NCBI GenBank assembly: GCA_003116975.1
Contig: BGKB01000032.1
Span: forward strand, 310,001-374,000
DNA from: Aurantiochytrium sp. KH105
Lineage: Eukaryota > Sar > Bigyra > Thraustochytrida > Thraustochytriidae
Length of the DNA: 64,000 nt
Direction: 5' to 3'
Below, in pieces: positions 39,725-51,600 of the stretch (within the stretch, counting starts at the first letter, position 1; every line of letters starts with the position of its first letter). The notes beneath the pieces are model-generated. The model was not told the origin of the DNA. It did not search any database and saw only the letters and a list, made by a program, of their open reading frames with translations. Position numbers and translations under genes: made by a program.

Positions 39725-41281
39725 CTAATACTGACTGGGGCCGGAATCTGAAATCGAAGACGCCTCCAGACCAATCGAGTCGACACCACCAAACTGAGGG
39801 TCAAAGGATTCCCGAGATGCAGCCTCGCCTTTCGCAGACTGCAGCACGGGAGCATCGAGCGAGGCCGCCGACTCTGAGGCAAATGGAACATGCTGCGCCT
39901 GGCGCGCACGGGGCGGGGATGTTGGCGGCGCAGGCCCGCGATCCCCAAATTTGAGATGAGAAAAATGATCAAAGACGGCTTGCGTACGCGGGAAAAAGGT
40001 GTGATCCACATACTGAACGCAGCTGTAGCACCAAATCGAGAGATCTTGCAAACTAAGACAAACCGCATGACCCGTATTCTGGTGATGCTCGAGCATGTGG
40101 CGTGAGTTGTAGCGTCCACAGAATACGCCAGCGCAATCAAGACAGACCCAATTCTCTTGTGAAGCAGCGGCGGAAGGCAAGACGCCCATGGCCGCGCACG
40201 TTGCACACTGCGCGTTAATGTCCTGCACATGATCGCTCGACTGGGTAATGCCACTGGTGTGTGAACACATGAGCTCTCCCATGGGGCCAAGATTTTCCCA
40301 AAACAAAAACGCTTCTTCGCCTTCCGCGGGGCCCTGTTTATCACTCTGTACAATGGCATTTTGTGGCTCTTCACGAAACTTGAGTCTGTGCATGCGAGCG
40401 AAAAAGGCATAGAGCGGCGGGAAAACGTCGTGATCGAGGTACATATCGCAGGCGTAGCACCAGACCGAGAGATCGAGCAAGGACATGCTGACACAGTGTC
40501 CACTGTCGACGTGGTGCTGAAGCATGTGCTTGTTTGCGAATCTGCCACAAAAGAACTCGTGGCAGACCAGACAGAACCAGTTTTCTTCCCTGGTTTGGCA
40601 TGTGCTGCAGACGACTGTGTCGAGATCGACGGCAAAGTCATCCGGAATCGGACGCACCGTGACGCGGTGCTGGCATTCGCGAGTCTGAAAGAGAAAATTG
40701 TTGGCGTCGAAAATGCGTACTTTGGTCCCCTCGCATGTCGCAACGAGCTTGCTTACGTTTGGTGCGCGATGAGCCGCAGAGTCGATGGCGTTTGGACCTT
40801 GCATCTCGCCTGCGGACGGCGTCGTCAGCGACTCAAGCGTGGCATACATGCTTGAGCTGCGCTCAAAAGACGGTGCATCCGCTTTTCGCGGGGACGCGGG
40901 CCCAGGTTCTCCCGCCCACGCGTTCGTTGATGTCGATAATGCTGACGAAGACGCAGACGAAGACGACGATGATGATCCAGCAACACCGGCGACCTCAGGC
41001 GAGTACGCTGTGATCGGCGCCGGCGGCGACAGCGCGAGAGAGCCCCCTCTCTCGCCTGTCGCCGCCCGGCGTTTGCTCGCGTGCACGTCCGTGTGTAGTC
41101 GTCCATTGTGAGTGTCATTCTGGCTCTGTGACCTTCCCTCTTGCGAGGCGCGCGGGGCAGGCGCAGGAAGGGGCGCTGTGGCCGTTGCGGGCGCGCTCCT
41201 CTCGGCGTCCGGGCCCGTCCATGCAGCCTCGCCCCCGGCCAGCGGGGGCGACGCCTCGCTCGAGTACGTAAAACTCTCCAT
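39725..41281 (-). CDS. Tandem ZnF-UBP (HDAC6-type) ubiquitin-binding protein
   Basis: 518 residues from ATG 41281; the frame above starts only at GTG. The N-terminal 180 residues are disordered (Pro, Ser and Ala runs). Two UBP-type zinc fingers follow. Finger 1 (about 200-285) has ECQH, CSTC, CLVCHEFFCGRF, HMLQHH, SGH and DLSVWCYAC. Finger 2 (about 345-440) has CSH, CATC, CLDCAGVFCGRY, HMLEHH, TGH and DLSIWCYSC. The Arg in CGR and the Trp-Cys-Tyr that grip the free ubiquitin C-terminus in HDAC6 are kept in both. No deacetylase, RING or protease domain is present, so it probably acts as a ubiquitin-tail reader. It is divergent from the acidic nuclear protein gene. Confidence 0.85.
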   Translation of the reverse strand: MESFTYSSEASPPLAGGEAAWTGPDAERSAPATATAPLPAPAPRASQEGRSQSQNDTHNGRLHTDVHASKRRAATGERGGSLALSPPAPITAYSPEVAGVAGSSSSSSSASSSALSTSTNAWAGEPGPASPRKADAPSFERSSSMYATLESLTTPSAGEMQGPNAIDSAAHRAPNVSKLVATCEGTKVRIFDANNFLFQTRECQHRVTVRPIPDDFAVDLDTVVCSTCQTREENWFCLVCHEFFCGRFANKHMLQHHVDSGHCVSMSLLDLSVWCYACDMYLDHDVFPPLYAFFARMHRLKFREEPQNAIVQSDKQGPAEGEEAFLFWENLGPMGELMCSHTSGITQSSDHVQDINAQCATCAAMGVLPSAAASQENWVCLDCAGVFCGRYNSRHMLEHHQNTGHAVCLSLQDLSIWCYSCVQYVDHTFFPRTQAVFDHFSHLKFGDRGPAPPTSPPRARQAQHVPFASESAASLDAPVLQSAKGEAASRESFDPQFGGVDSIGLEASSISDSGPSQY

Positions 41282-42200
41282 GGCAGAAGCGTTCTGCTTG
41301 CGCCCGTGCGTGCCTCTTTCTTTGCTACCTGCTTGTCCGTACACAAGTCATGATGAGGAAGCGAGATTTACGCGATACCTAGGCCTATCTCAAGTATACC
41401 AAGCCGAACTCTTTTTATACTATACCTTCTCTTGCCTTGCCGCCGTGACTGACAGTGAAAGAAAGCTAAAGAAAGCGCAAGCGGAAGGCCGTCATCGATA
41501 AAGCGATCGCGAGAGTCTTGTGACTGTGCAGGTGGTCCTAGGTCGATGCAGGGTGGTCCTTTTGCGGATCTGGCTGAGGCAATGGCTGGCTGGCTGCGCC
41601 TTCTCAAACTATTGTTGCTCGTTTATACTACTGACGTTACAGTACTACGGCTACGTTTATTTTCTGTTGACGAGCATGTGCCGCGAGATTGCTTCATAAA
41701 GCTAGAAAATGCGTAACAACAGAAGCTGTATTTTCTTCTCCGCGAGGGTGATGTCGAGGAAAATCGACTTGCACATATTCTACTTGGACATTTTCCCATG
41801 AGGCAACGTCGAGGCTTCTTTATGAAGCAAAGGTCGAGCAAAGTCCTCTCTTCGATCTCTGTCTATACTGCCAGTTCTGCACACGATTTGCTGATCAATT
41901 GTGAAAGTAAAATTGAGCAGCGAGTTTGTATTCGAAATGAGTCAAATCGCAGCACGTCATCCCGGTGCGGTGGGATGGGGCAAACATTATTCCCGCACGT
42001 ACAGTCAAGCATCATTTGTAGGCCTAGGCGATAGCCATCAGCTCTTGCTTGCCTGGCGGGCTCTTCATTCCGTTTTCATTGTCATCGTTCCTGCCAGCCA
42101 GCAGCCAGCAAGACCTATCTCGCACCGTGACGCCTTTGCAGCCTCGGTTCACCTTCGCTCCCTCCGCCACTCCGTAGCGCCTCCAGACGTCGCGCCGGGC

Positions 42201-42257
42201 TGGCTTGCCTTGGCTTGCCTTGGCTTGCCTTGGCTTGCCTTGGCTTGGCTTGTCGGC
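42201..42257. repeat. 10-bp tandem repeat (TGGCTTGCCT)n
   Basis: Four exact TGGCTTGCCT units plus a degenerate fifth. GCCTTGG-type sequence also appears further right. Confidence 0.9.
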
Positions 42258-42334
42258 TCGGCTTGGCTGCCACCTCAACGGCGGCGAGGGAAAAAAAAGA
42301 AACTGTGTTGGCCGCGGTCGGCAAGGGGGCCAAG

Positions 42335-42490
42335 GCGCATAGTCCACTTGCGCGCGCGCGATGGCGGACTTGCAGCGAGGGCCCTCTCGCGGCGCGCGGC
42401 CCAAGTGCGCTATCCGGCGCCGCAAGTGGACAACCCGGAAAGCGCGACTTGTGCGGAACGCAGTTTGCGCGAGGATTCTTTTTTCCCGCC
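42335..42490. promoter_or_regulatory. CGCAAGTG/ATGCGC element cluster in divergent promoter
   Basis: One full copy CGCAAGTGGACTATGCGC on the minus strand at 42335-42352. Two degenerate + strand copies follow at 42400-42417 (CCCAAGTGCGCTATCCGG) and 42421-42438 (CGCAAGTGGACAACCCGG), again about 21 bp apart. An E2F-like TTTTCCCGCC at 42481-42490 is the reverse complement of the site near the H1 cluster. The distance to the nearest + strand ATG (43226) is about 0.8 kb. Confidence 0.5.
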
Positions 42491-42534
42491 TCTTTCATTT
42501 TCTCCTTCAAATTCAAATCAGCAGCCCCGCGACC

Positions 42535-42662
42535 CGCCACGCGACGCGGCGCGACGCGGCCCGAGGCGCGGCGACGCGACGCGACCCGAGGCGAGGCGAG
42601 GCGAGGCGACGCGCGGCGACGCGACGTGACGCGCGGCGCGGCGCGACGGCCCGAGGCGAGGC
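42535..42662. repeat. Degenerate GCGAC/GCGAG pentamer repeat
   Basis: GCGAC, GCGAG and GCGGC units run for about 128 bp. Arg/Asp/Ala frames on both strands derive from it. Confidence 0.8.
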
Positions 42663-42856
42663 GGTACCGCGCCCCGCGCGCGGCCGTGCCCGGCCTGCAT
42701 TTGTTCCTTCCCTCCTTCCCTCTCTCCCTGTCCGCGACCCGCCGCAACGCCTCGCGGCGCATCCATCTCTGCCCTGCGTCCCGGCGCGGGCGCGGCGCCG
42801 CACGCGAGGGCGGGCGGCGCGGAGGAGACGCCGCGGCGCGCGAGGAGCGCCGGCCG

Positions 42857-42885
42857 AGGCAGGCAGGCAGGCAGGCAGGCAGGCC
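42857..42885. repeat. (GGCA)n microsatellite
   Basis: Seven GGCA units in the upstream region of the acidic nuclear protein gene. Confidence 0.85.
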
Positions 42886-43225
42886 AGCTAACCTACGCCA
42901 AGCCACGCCAAGCCGAGGAAGGAGAGGCCAAGCCAGCCAGGGGAAAGTTTCCTCGTCGTGTCGTGCCGCGCTCTCTCTCGCGCGCGCGCCCGGCTGTCGT
43001 ATTCGCGCCCGCTTTCTTCTTCTTCTTCCCCGCGGCTTTTCTCTCTCGCTCGCTCGCGCCTAGAGCCAAAGCCGTAGCGCGGCCCAAGCCAGAGCCGAGC
43101 GCAGCCGCGCCGCGCGAGTGAGCAAGCGAGCGAGCGAGCGGCGGGTCCGCCGGTTTGAGACCGCAGAGGGCGAAAAGCGAAAAAGGGTTGCGCAGACAGC
43201 AGCGGCCCCGTGCGCGGGACCAAGG

Positions 43226-43417
43226 ATGCGCGGGCTGCGGAGGGGTGCGCGCGCGGCGATGGAGGAGCGCGCGGCCGCGGCGGTGCTAGGCAACCTGAAG
43301 GATAAGGAGGGTGAAGCCGACGAGGAGGCCGAGCGCCAGGAGGACCGCGAGGCGATCAAGGCCGGCGGGAAACGCACCGCTGCGGACAAGGACAAGGAGG
43401 ACGGCCAGAACGCCGCC

Positions 43418-43450
<33 letters not shown>

Positions 43451-45523
43451 ACTGCTGCCGGGACGACCAGTGCTAATGCTGAGGGAAATGGGCAGCAGGA
43501 TGGTGACAAGGAAATGAAGAAGAACATGAAGGAGAAAAAGAACGAGGATCTAAACGAAGAAGAAGAAAAGGCCGGGCAGCCCGCAGCCAAGAAACAACGT
43601 AAAGAGGACACAGACGTGGGTGCTGACGACGTCGCGATGGGCGACGCCCAAGTCTCGACAACAGAGAAAGAGGGCGAGCCAGAATCGAGTGCCCAGGACC
43701 CAAGTGATTCATCATCACAGAGTCAAAATCCCGAGCGCGCCGATGACAACGGCAGCGGAGAAGGGACCGAAGACAATGCTGCCGTTGCTGCTGATGCTGA
43801 TGCTACCGCGACCCAAGGTGGTTCGGCCGACAAGGACGAAAACGATGCTTCTTCCAGTAGCAGCAGCAACATGCTCGCCAAGCCTCTAAATACCGGCAGC
43901 ACTAGCAGCAGCGGTGGCGTCGATGGTCCCGGGTATGGGAACGACACCATTGGCAGTGGCAGCAAAGAAGGGCCACTCGGTGCAGAGGACCGGAACAAGG
44001 CCGGCAATTCCGCAAAGGATAAACGTCCTCCGCCAGAAGCTCTTGGCCTCGACGAGCATATTGACCTTTATACCTCCATCAGCGAGGAACTATGGACAAA
44101 CATCAGACAAGAGCGCGACTGGAATCAATTGTACGAGAAACTGAACAAAAAATACGACTGGATGTCCCGATCCTTTGCGTCCGTCAGCCTCTTCAAGCAG
44201 CGCTGCAAGCTGCTCATGGAGGAACGCAGAAAGCGCCAGCATGTGGCGACCTGGAAGAACATGAAGTCCGCACTTACTGGCCCCGCTATCACCGTTATTC
44301 TCGAAAAACGCCTCAAGCTCCTTAATGTGCCGCCATCCGAGGTCCCCTGGGACTTTAGCATGCTTGGAGACTACTTTGCTCAGCGCATTCAGCGCTCCGA
44401 CCGATCCCCCGGATCCATTCTTGATTGGCCGCAGGGACCCAAGAACTCGATGATTTCCAAGCTCATGGCCTTACACAAATACTACGGCTACGGGAGCTTC
44501 TACCAGGTCCATGAACATGTTGACCAGCTTGTACAGGCCTGCGAGGTGGAGCTCGCCATTCTCAGCACGTGTGATTGTGTCGGATGCTCCCGTTGGAAAC
44601 TCACGCAATACCGCGTCAATACACAGGCCTTTGAACTCCGTCTCCGTTGGACGCGCAAGCGCGCCGAAATCATGCGCGATCTTCTCGAACTGCACCGCCA
44701 ACACCCGCACGTAGATCAGGAGGGCGAGTTCGCCACTCTCGTCAAAGAAAAGATTCCCGTCTTTGAAAACTGGCGCAACAAAGACATTAACCTGTTTCTT
44801 CACGCAGCCCACTCTTCGCGCAAATGTATCGCCTGTGAACCCGGTTCCCGTCCCAAGAGGCCATACCGGAACCGCAAATTTGTCGCCCTCCAGGCCGCAG
44901 AGGAACGCCACGCTGTGGCCGAGGCTAACTTCAACCTTGCCGAGCAGGTGGCCTCCTCTCCAGCAGCCATCAGTGAGGCCCGGCGCAATTTGCAGCTCGC
45001 CGAGGAGGGTGCCAAGGTTGCGCTCAAAGCTGTCGCTCCGGTGATTGAGCGCGCTCCGCAGGGCCAGGACACCGCCAACGTCGTTGCTGCCGTCGCGGCT
45101 GCTGCGGGCGTTTCTTATTCTCTTCAAAACTTGGGCTCTGCCGGAAAACTCTCCCCGCGGTTTCCCTTTTACAACCCGCTGCCTTCTTCGGCCTCGGGGT
45201 CCCTTCTCGCAGCCTCGCCTCTGGCTGGTTCGTCAGCCGCTCCGTTGCAGACATCTCCCAAAGACGGCGCCCCAGCGGTTCCGGCGGCCGACGCCTCCGC
45301 TACGGCCGCCGCTGCTGCGGCTGCGGCTGCTGCTGCTGCCATTGGGGAGCAAAAAGATGAGGAAAAGTCCAAAGACGGGTCCAACCCTGTCCCTGACCTC
45401 GCACATGAGGGCACGCTTGGGCCAGCGTCGGATAACGTCGGTGATGGGGACGCTCCGATGGAGACCAACGAGCCAAGAGCATCCCGATCTCGGACATCAT
45501 CAAAATCTGACCCCAAGAAATAG
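43226..45523 (+). CDS. Acidic nuclear protein with Cys-rich central domain, unknown
   Basis: 765 residues from the first ATG (43226); the ATG at 43259 (MEERAA) is equally possible. The N-terminal 270 residues are low complexity: acidic and Lys runs with a KKQRKED-type nuclear signal near 130, an Ala tract from GCT codons and Ser/Asp stretches. Residues about 275-540 are ordered: HIDLYTSISEELWTNIRQER, a Myb-like WNQLYEKLNKKYDWM, and a Cys cluster (CDCVGC, later CIAC) that could bind zinc. A helical region with Ala-rich repeats follows, then a disordered acidic tail. I do not recognise the family; chromatin or transcription work is inferred from composition only. It converges on the myosin gene with a 152-bp gap. 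Confidence 0.7.
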
Positions 45524-45675
45524 AAACAGAAAGCCCCTTCAAGTTCGAAAATAAAATCAAAGTACGTTATAATGGTTCTTGCAAAGTAATAGATTTGTAG
45601 CAGGGTATACTACACTCTTGCGAGTCAAGACTCTTGCAGCCAAAAGACTACACATCAGGAACGATTGATGTCATC

Positions 45676-48600
45676 TCACGCCGCCGCATCAGGGTCTCTG
45701 GCACAGACGTATTTGAGCGCGATGCGTCGCGTTCGAACGCGAATTTCCAAGTCGCGCTCCGCGGTGCGCTGCGAGCGCTTGAAAATAACCTCTGCCCTCG
45801 TCACTTGCGAGCGAGCGTACCGCACAGCGCTCTCGCAGGCATCCCAGGCATCGTGCGCTTGTACCGCTGCGTGTGAGCTCAACGCGTCGCGCCCAAGCAC
45901 CTGCAAGACCATAGCGCTCGCATTTGGCAAATGGCTCACTTCATTTGCCCGCAACTCCGCACAATCGAGAGCGGCTTCCGCCCCCTCGAGAGCTTGCAAC
46001 CACATTGCAGGCAAATCTTCGGAACTCGATTCCAAGCTCTCGTTCGCGACGCCTGACTCCATTTGCGTGACGCGGAGCTCAACTTCTGCCCGAAGTGCTC
46101 GCCAGCGCGCTCTCTCCAGAGCGCAGCGCTCCTTCAGGTCCAAGACGCTTGGGAGTCGCAGCTTTTGCGCCTCCTCTCTGGCTCGCCGCGCCGCTTCCGT
46201 GTGAATACGCCACGGATCCGTGGACATGGTTCCCTGGTGACTTGCATTCTTCCGCAGTGCAGCGACTCCTAGCATAGGCCGCGACGCATTTGAGCTGGGC
46301 GCGAAAGGCGCTCTTCGAGAGCTGGTCATCACAGGCGTTCCTAGATCATAACGGCTGCTCTCTTCGATCTTGAAGACATCTTTGTCTTCATCCTCGCCTT
46401 CGTCTAGGTCTCGGTACAGGTGGCGATCAGCGAACATGAGACGTTGCAACTTGGCACCCTCAGCGAGGGTGAGCTCGATCTGCTTGGCGGCTGTGCCAGG
46501 GTCGTCGCGCTCCACAGAAGCTTCGAACAAGGTAAGGCAATACGCCACGTGTGTGATCTGCGCCATTGCGTCCGTCGGAAGCGTCTCGCAAAGACCGTGG
46601 GCTTCGAGCTCGCCAATGGTGGCCACGAGACGCCGAAGTGGCTCAAGACGTTCAGTGCCTTCGGCGCGTATCTTGCGGAGCTCGGCGGCGCGCGCCTCCG
46701 CTTCGGCTGCTTCGAGGCGTTGCAGAGCCGCAACACGCATGTCACGCTCCGCTTCGAGTCTTGTAGATTCCTCGATGTAGGCGGTCTGCGTCGCAATCGT
46801 AGACTCGATCTGACCAAGCGCAAATGCGGCCCGCTCGCGTGCTTGCAGCACCACCTGCACCGGGTCTGTCTTGACGAAGAGCAGAACTTCGATCGGGTCA
46901 TCATCAGCAATCGCATCCGCCGTGCCCGAGCCTAGTTGTCCCGCAGTTGCGCGATATAAGGCGTCCAAGGATCGTGCGTCCCCCTCAGTCGCCGTCAAGA
47001 AATCGATGCCTTTGCTAAAAGAATGGAGCGCTTCAGCTGCGTCTTCTAGACACTTCTTGACCGGCGTGTGAAGATTCTCACGTCGTAGCGTTTCTGCAAG
47101 GGAGGCTGCACGCTCCCAGCGATGTTTTTGGTCCCCTAGATCACACGTTAGCCCGCGCAAGAGCTCTACTTCCTCGCCGCGCCGCTCAATCAGCGTCGAA
47201 AGCGCTAGTTCGGCGCTTGCGCAGCACTTGCTTGCCCGAGTGGCTGCAGCTTTGACAGCGCGACTCAGACTTTCCTCCTCGTCCTCGGTGTCACAGGCGC
47301 GCCGACACTGCAAGGCGCTTAACTTTCGTTGGAGGCGATCAAGCGCTGCATGCGTTTCCACAAGACCTTCGTGAGTTTGTTTGGCGAGACTGCACACCTC
47401 AGCACCGCACCAAGTCGCCTTGCAAAGACTTCTCAGGGACCTTGTTTCGAAAACTGGGTGTTGCATTATTCGGGCCTCAAGCCGCCCCACCCGACCACTC
47501 ACACGTTCCGCGACGCCATGAGCTTGCCTCACCTCTTCCCGAAGACTTTCAATGAGCTCGCGCTCCTCCTCGACCAGCTTTGCACATGCTTCAACCAGGT
47601 CGACAGCAAGATCGACCTTTTCAGGAAGCATTTTCAGCTCCGAACGGGACGGGAGGCCGCCGTCTGGTCCAAAGTCCAGCACGCCTTGTACTTGATGCAC
47701 ATGAGTCTCAACGCTACGGATTGCATCCCTTATTTTGAAGCGCTTTTCAAGGTGATGTCTCGAGATAAGCACGCGGGTTGCCTTTAGCATTTCCAGCGCG
47801 GGGACAAGCTTCTCGTACGCTGCTTCTTGGCCCTCTCTTGCACGGTCCAGACGTGCACGAACCTTTGCCATCTCGTGCGCGTACTTTTCCGATGCGCCCG
47901 ATAGGAGACTCGTTGTTTCGCGCATGCTTTCAGAGACTCCCTCTAGATTAGCTGTGGTGAGTTGAAGAGAGCCGGCGCTCGCGAGCGCCTTTTGCGCTGT
48001 TGTTTGCGTCGCGGTAAGTTGCTCACGAGCGTTTCGTACACGATCATTTCCAAAGAGGACGTCTGCGTCCCTGGGTCGGAGCTGTTCCTCTTGTTTAGCC
48101 TCGAGCGTGCTACGCTGATACACAGACTCTCTCAACTCGTCTCGAAGGTCCGCCAAACACGCCTCATACACGGAAAGTCGTCTCGCAGCATCAGTAACAG
48201 TGTCTTCAAGGTCTGAAATGGCTGCAGCTGCATGCACAAGCGCAATGTCGGCCTCTTCGACATTGACCAGGCCTTGCTCAAATACAAAGGCGGCGCGAAT
48301 CTTGTCCTCGTCACAATCGCTCTCGCATTCATTTCCTTTCTCGCTGTCGCTGCCATCGCTGGACGCTTCATCAGATGTTGTTGTTACTCTCGCTCGTTTC
48401 AAGGCGTCGTCAATTCCTTCAAGAAGTCCAGGACGCTTGAGCGCGGCGCAGACCTGCGCGAAGGCATTGCGCGCCCGGAGACTGCATTCCTGCACTTCGG
48501 GGAGACCATGGGTCTGAGGAGCGATGCCGTGACTGTGCAAAGCTGCAACAAGGTCCCGGCGAGTAGACAGCGCTGCCTTGAGCAACCGTTCGAGATTTGC

Positions 48601-51600
48601 CTCAATCTCTTGTTTCTTCGCCAGCGCTTCGGCAAGGTTATTCTCTTGAGCGTCGATTGTCGCGTCAAGAGCGTCAATCAGGTTCGAAGCGTGATCGAGT
48701 CCAAACTCAGACACGGCCTTTGCAGCTTCCCGTAGGTCGCTTAGCACACTCTGCTGGGCCTGCGCGTGCCCAGGGCAGAACCCATCGACGAGGGTGCAGG
48801 CGGTGTTCGATTCGAGCTGCGGTGGCCTGACGAAGGTCAGCGCTGACCTGGCGTCCTCCTCATTTCCGAGAAAGTCTTGCATGCGGGTGTCGAGGACTTC
48901 TAGCGCGAATGCGAGACGCCCTTGAGCCTTTTGCAGTTCTTCCAAAGCCGCCTCTGCATGATCTGTCGCTGTTCGCGCGGTATTGACAGCCTTGTCGAGT
49001 TGCTCGAGCGAGGCGTCCGCGGCTGGGAGATCCGCCTGGCTCGAGACGAGCTCAATTGAAACCTTCTCGCAGGCAGAGGCAGCGGCAAGGGAGACTGTGA
49101 GATCAGCGGTGTCAATGTGAAGGCCTCCAGGAGCGAGGCGCAAAGCATCTTGACGAGAAACCAGAGCAGCCAAGGCGTCTCGCAATGAAGCAAGGCGAGC
49201 CGTTCGCGCAAACCACACGCGTTTGGCTTCAAGAGCGCGAATCTGAGCTGCGAGCGCAACACGGGCGCGATGACCGCGAAAATGAGCTTGTGTCCAAATG
49301 GCAAGACGTCGCTTTGCCTTGAAGCGCTGCACGTGAAGGTATTGCCGCACGATGCTTTGCAGCGAAATGACCTGCTCCGTGACGTGCTGCTGAATGACGC
49401 TATCCACTTCGTGCAAAACATTGGCGCGAAGGAAAACCTTTGTTTGACCAAAGGCGACGCCGTCGGCCCAGCTCGCAATGGGGCCTGAGGCAAAGAGCTC
49501 TTCGACCAGGCCTCGCCATAATCCATCCCCAACACGAGCATCGCGAGGCAACAGTGCTCTGCAGCGAAGACAAAAGTCCTTGTAGCCCAGCCGATTTGGA
49601 AACCCCGCACGCCGCATTTCAAGAGCGGCAATAACGCCTGCATTTTTCAACTGCCGGAGCACCTCAATGCGATCGACTTTACCGCTGACGAGCTCGTTGT
49701 TGGTTTTGACGCAGCGAACAAAAATTGGATTGGTCTTGCGAATCTCCTCGGTAAGCACGTTGACCTGCGCTGCAAATGCCTTGGCCACAGTCTCTTGCAG
49801 CTTGCTGGTGGCAGGCCCGCGGCTGGAGACATTGGAGCTGTCCTTGGCTTCCGCCTCCGCTCTTGCTTGACCAGGGAAGAGCTGGCCGACCAGCGAGGCC
49901 TTGGACGCAGCGAGAATGGCCTCCACATGCGGGTAGAGGGTGTCACGGTTCTTTTTGATAAAGTCCGCGCACGTGTACACAATTTCGCCGGCAAAATGCA
50001 CGATGGCAAAGTTAGTCTCGGAAGTTCCTTTGCGGCGAGATCCTGGACCGCAAACCCCAAAGTGCGGGTGGGACCTATACTGCTGGGTAATTTGGCCGGC
50101 AAGACTGAGGTCCGAGCCGGCACTCATACGCAAGCACTCGTCGTGCATGAGCTTGAATATACCATTGACGAGGGAGATGCATTTTTCGTTGTTTGGAATC
50201 TCGGTGCGCGAAAAGGGGACGCCTTCCGCTTTGTACATGGTTTCCTCGGCGCGAAAAACTTGTTCATTGAAAAGACTCTGCAGCTTTTCATTGGCGTAAT
50301 TAATGAGGAGCTGTTCGAAGCCGTTCTCGCGAAAGGACTCAAAGCCATAAATGTCGAGAATTCCAATCGCGGTCTGTAGCGAGGTCTGCACATTTTTTTG
50401 CAGACTCGAATTAACGCACTCAACGATATGCGTGAAAAGCTGCGAGTAAATGGACTTGGCCAGCGCGTCGCGAAGATCTGCGGCCTTGCGGTTGTCCAAT
50501 GGCGACTCAATGGCCTTGCCGTTGACCTTGATGTACTTTACGGTCAGGGCGTGTGCGAGTTGATTTGCATCGCAACCAAGGAGGTCGCAAGCTTGGCGAA
50601 GCGCAGATCGATTCGTCGCGCCATCCCCGGTCTTAGTCTCCTCGATGTCCGCGCCGCCGACAGCGACCTGAGCAGTCTCTGACGAGTCCTCTGAGGCAAC
50701 TGAGACGGACCTTGGCTTCGATCCTGACGATGCGCCGGCATTCCCGCTCGGGTCGGTCTTGCCAAATTGAACGTTGCCGAGATGAAGAATCGCGGCGACA
50801 ATGCGGAAGATAGCGTCCATTTCCTGCTCAGGAACGTCGATAGCTTTCATGGCATCAAGAGTGGAGAGGAACTCAGTGGCGTCGTCGAGATGTGGAACGT
50901 CGACGCAGCCGCTCTGGTTCAGGTATCGAAAGACCTGCATATCCTGGCCGAGCCCGAGGGCCTGAGCGCGTTTCGGGTCGGCGCCTCTGCAGAGCTGGTA
51001 AAAGATGTGATAGTTTCGCTCGCCCTTGTTCTGTCGCACCGTACGACTTTTTTCAAGAAGGTAGTTTGAAACATGAGCGCCCTGAATGGATTTCTCACGG
51101 AAGCCGAGCTGGATAAACTTCCCAAAGCGACTCGAATTACGATTGCGAAGCGTCTTGGCATTGCCAAAGGCCTCGAGAAGTGGATTCGACTTCATGATAC
51201 GCTCGGCGATCCCAAGATTGGCGGCTTCCGTGTAGTTGTGTGAGAGGAACTCGAGCATGAGCTTGGTTGTCTCTGTCTTTCCGGCTCCACTTTCGCCACA
51301 GATGATGAGCGACTGGCTTGTACCCGAGGAGACCAGGGCAGTGTATGCTTTTTGAGCCTCTGCAAAGCAGTGTGGCGGGAGCTCGTCGAGTCCCCGTCCA
51401 GTCTCGCAATAGGTGGCCATGGCGTCTTGACCATAGATTGGCAACCACTCGAATGGATTCATAGCAACCAGGATGGGGCCAGTTCGCGTGTAAATTTTCT
51501 GCTCTGCAAATCTCGCACTTACGTTGTGGAGGACGCATGCTTCATTAAGGTGCGTAAGATCGTCCATGTTCTCGAGACCAGTGCCTTTGCGCCCGACGTC

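Larger units (their letters stand above)
41282..43225. promoter_or_regulatory. 1.9-kb divergent promoter region with repeats
   Basis: It lies between start codons of the ZnF-UBP gene (-) and the acidic nuclear protein gene (+). The left part (41400-42050) is AT-balanced; the right part (42180-43225) is GC-rich with three simple-repeat blocks and the motif cluster at 42335-42490. Frames here are repeat-driven. Confidence 0.4.
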
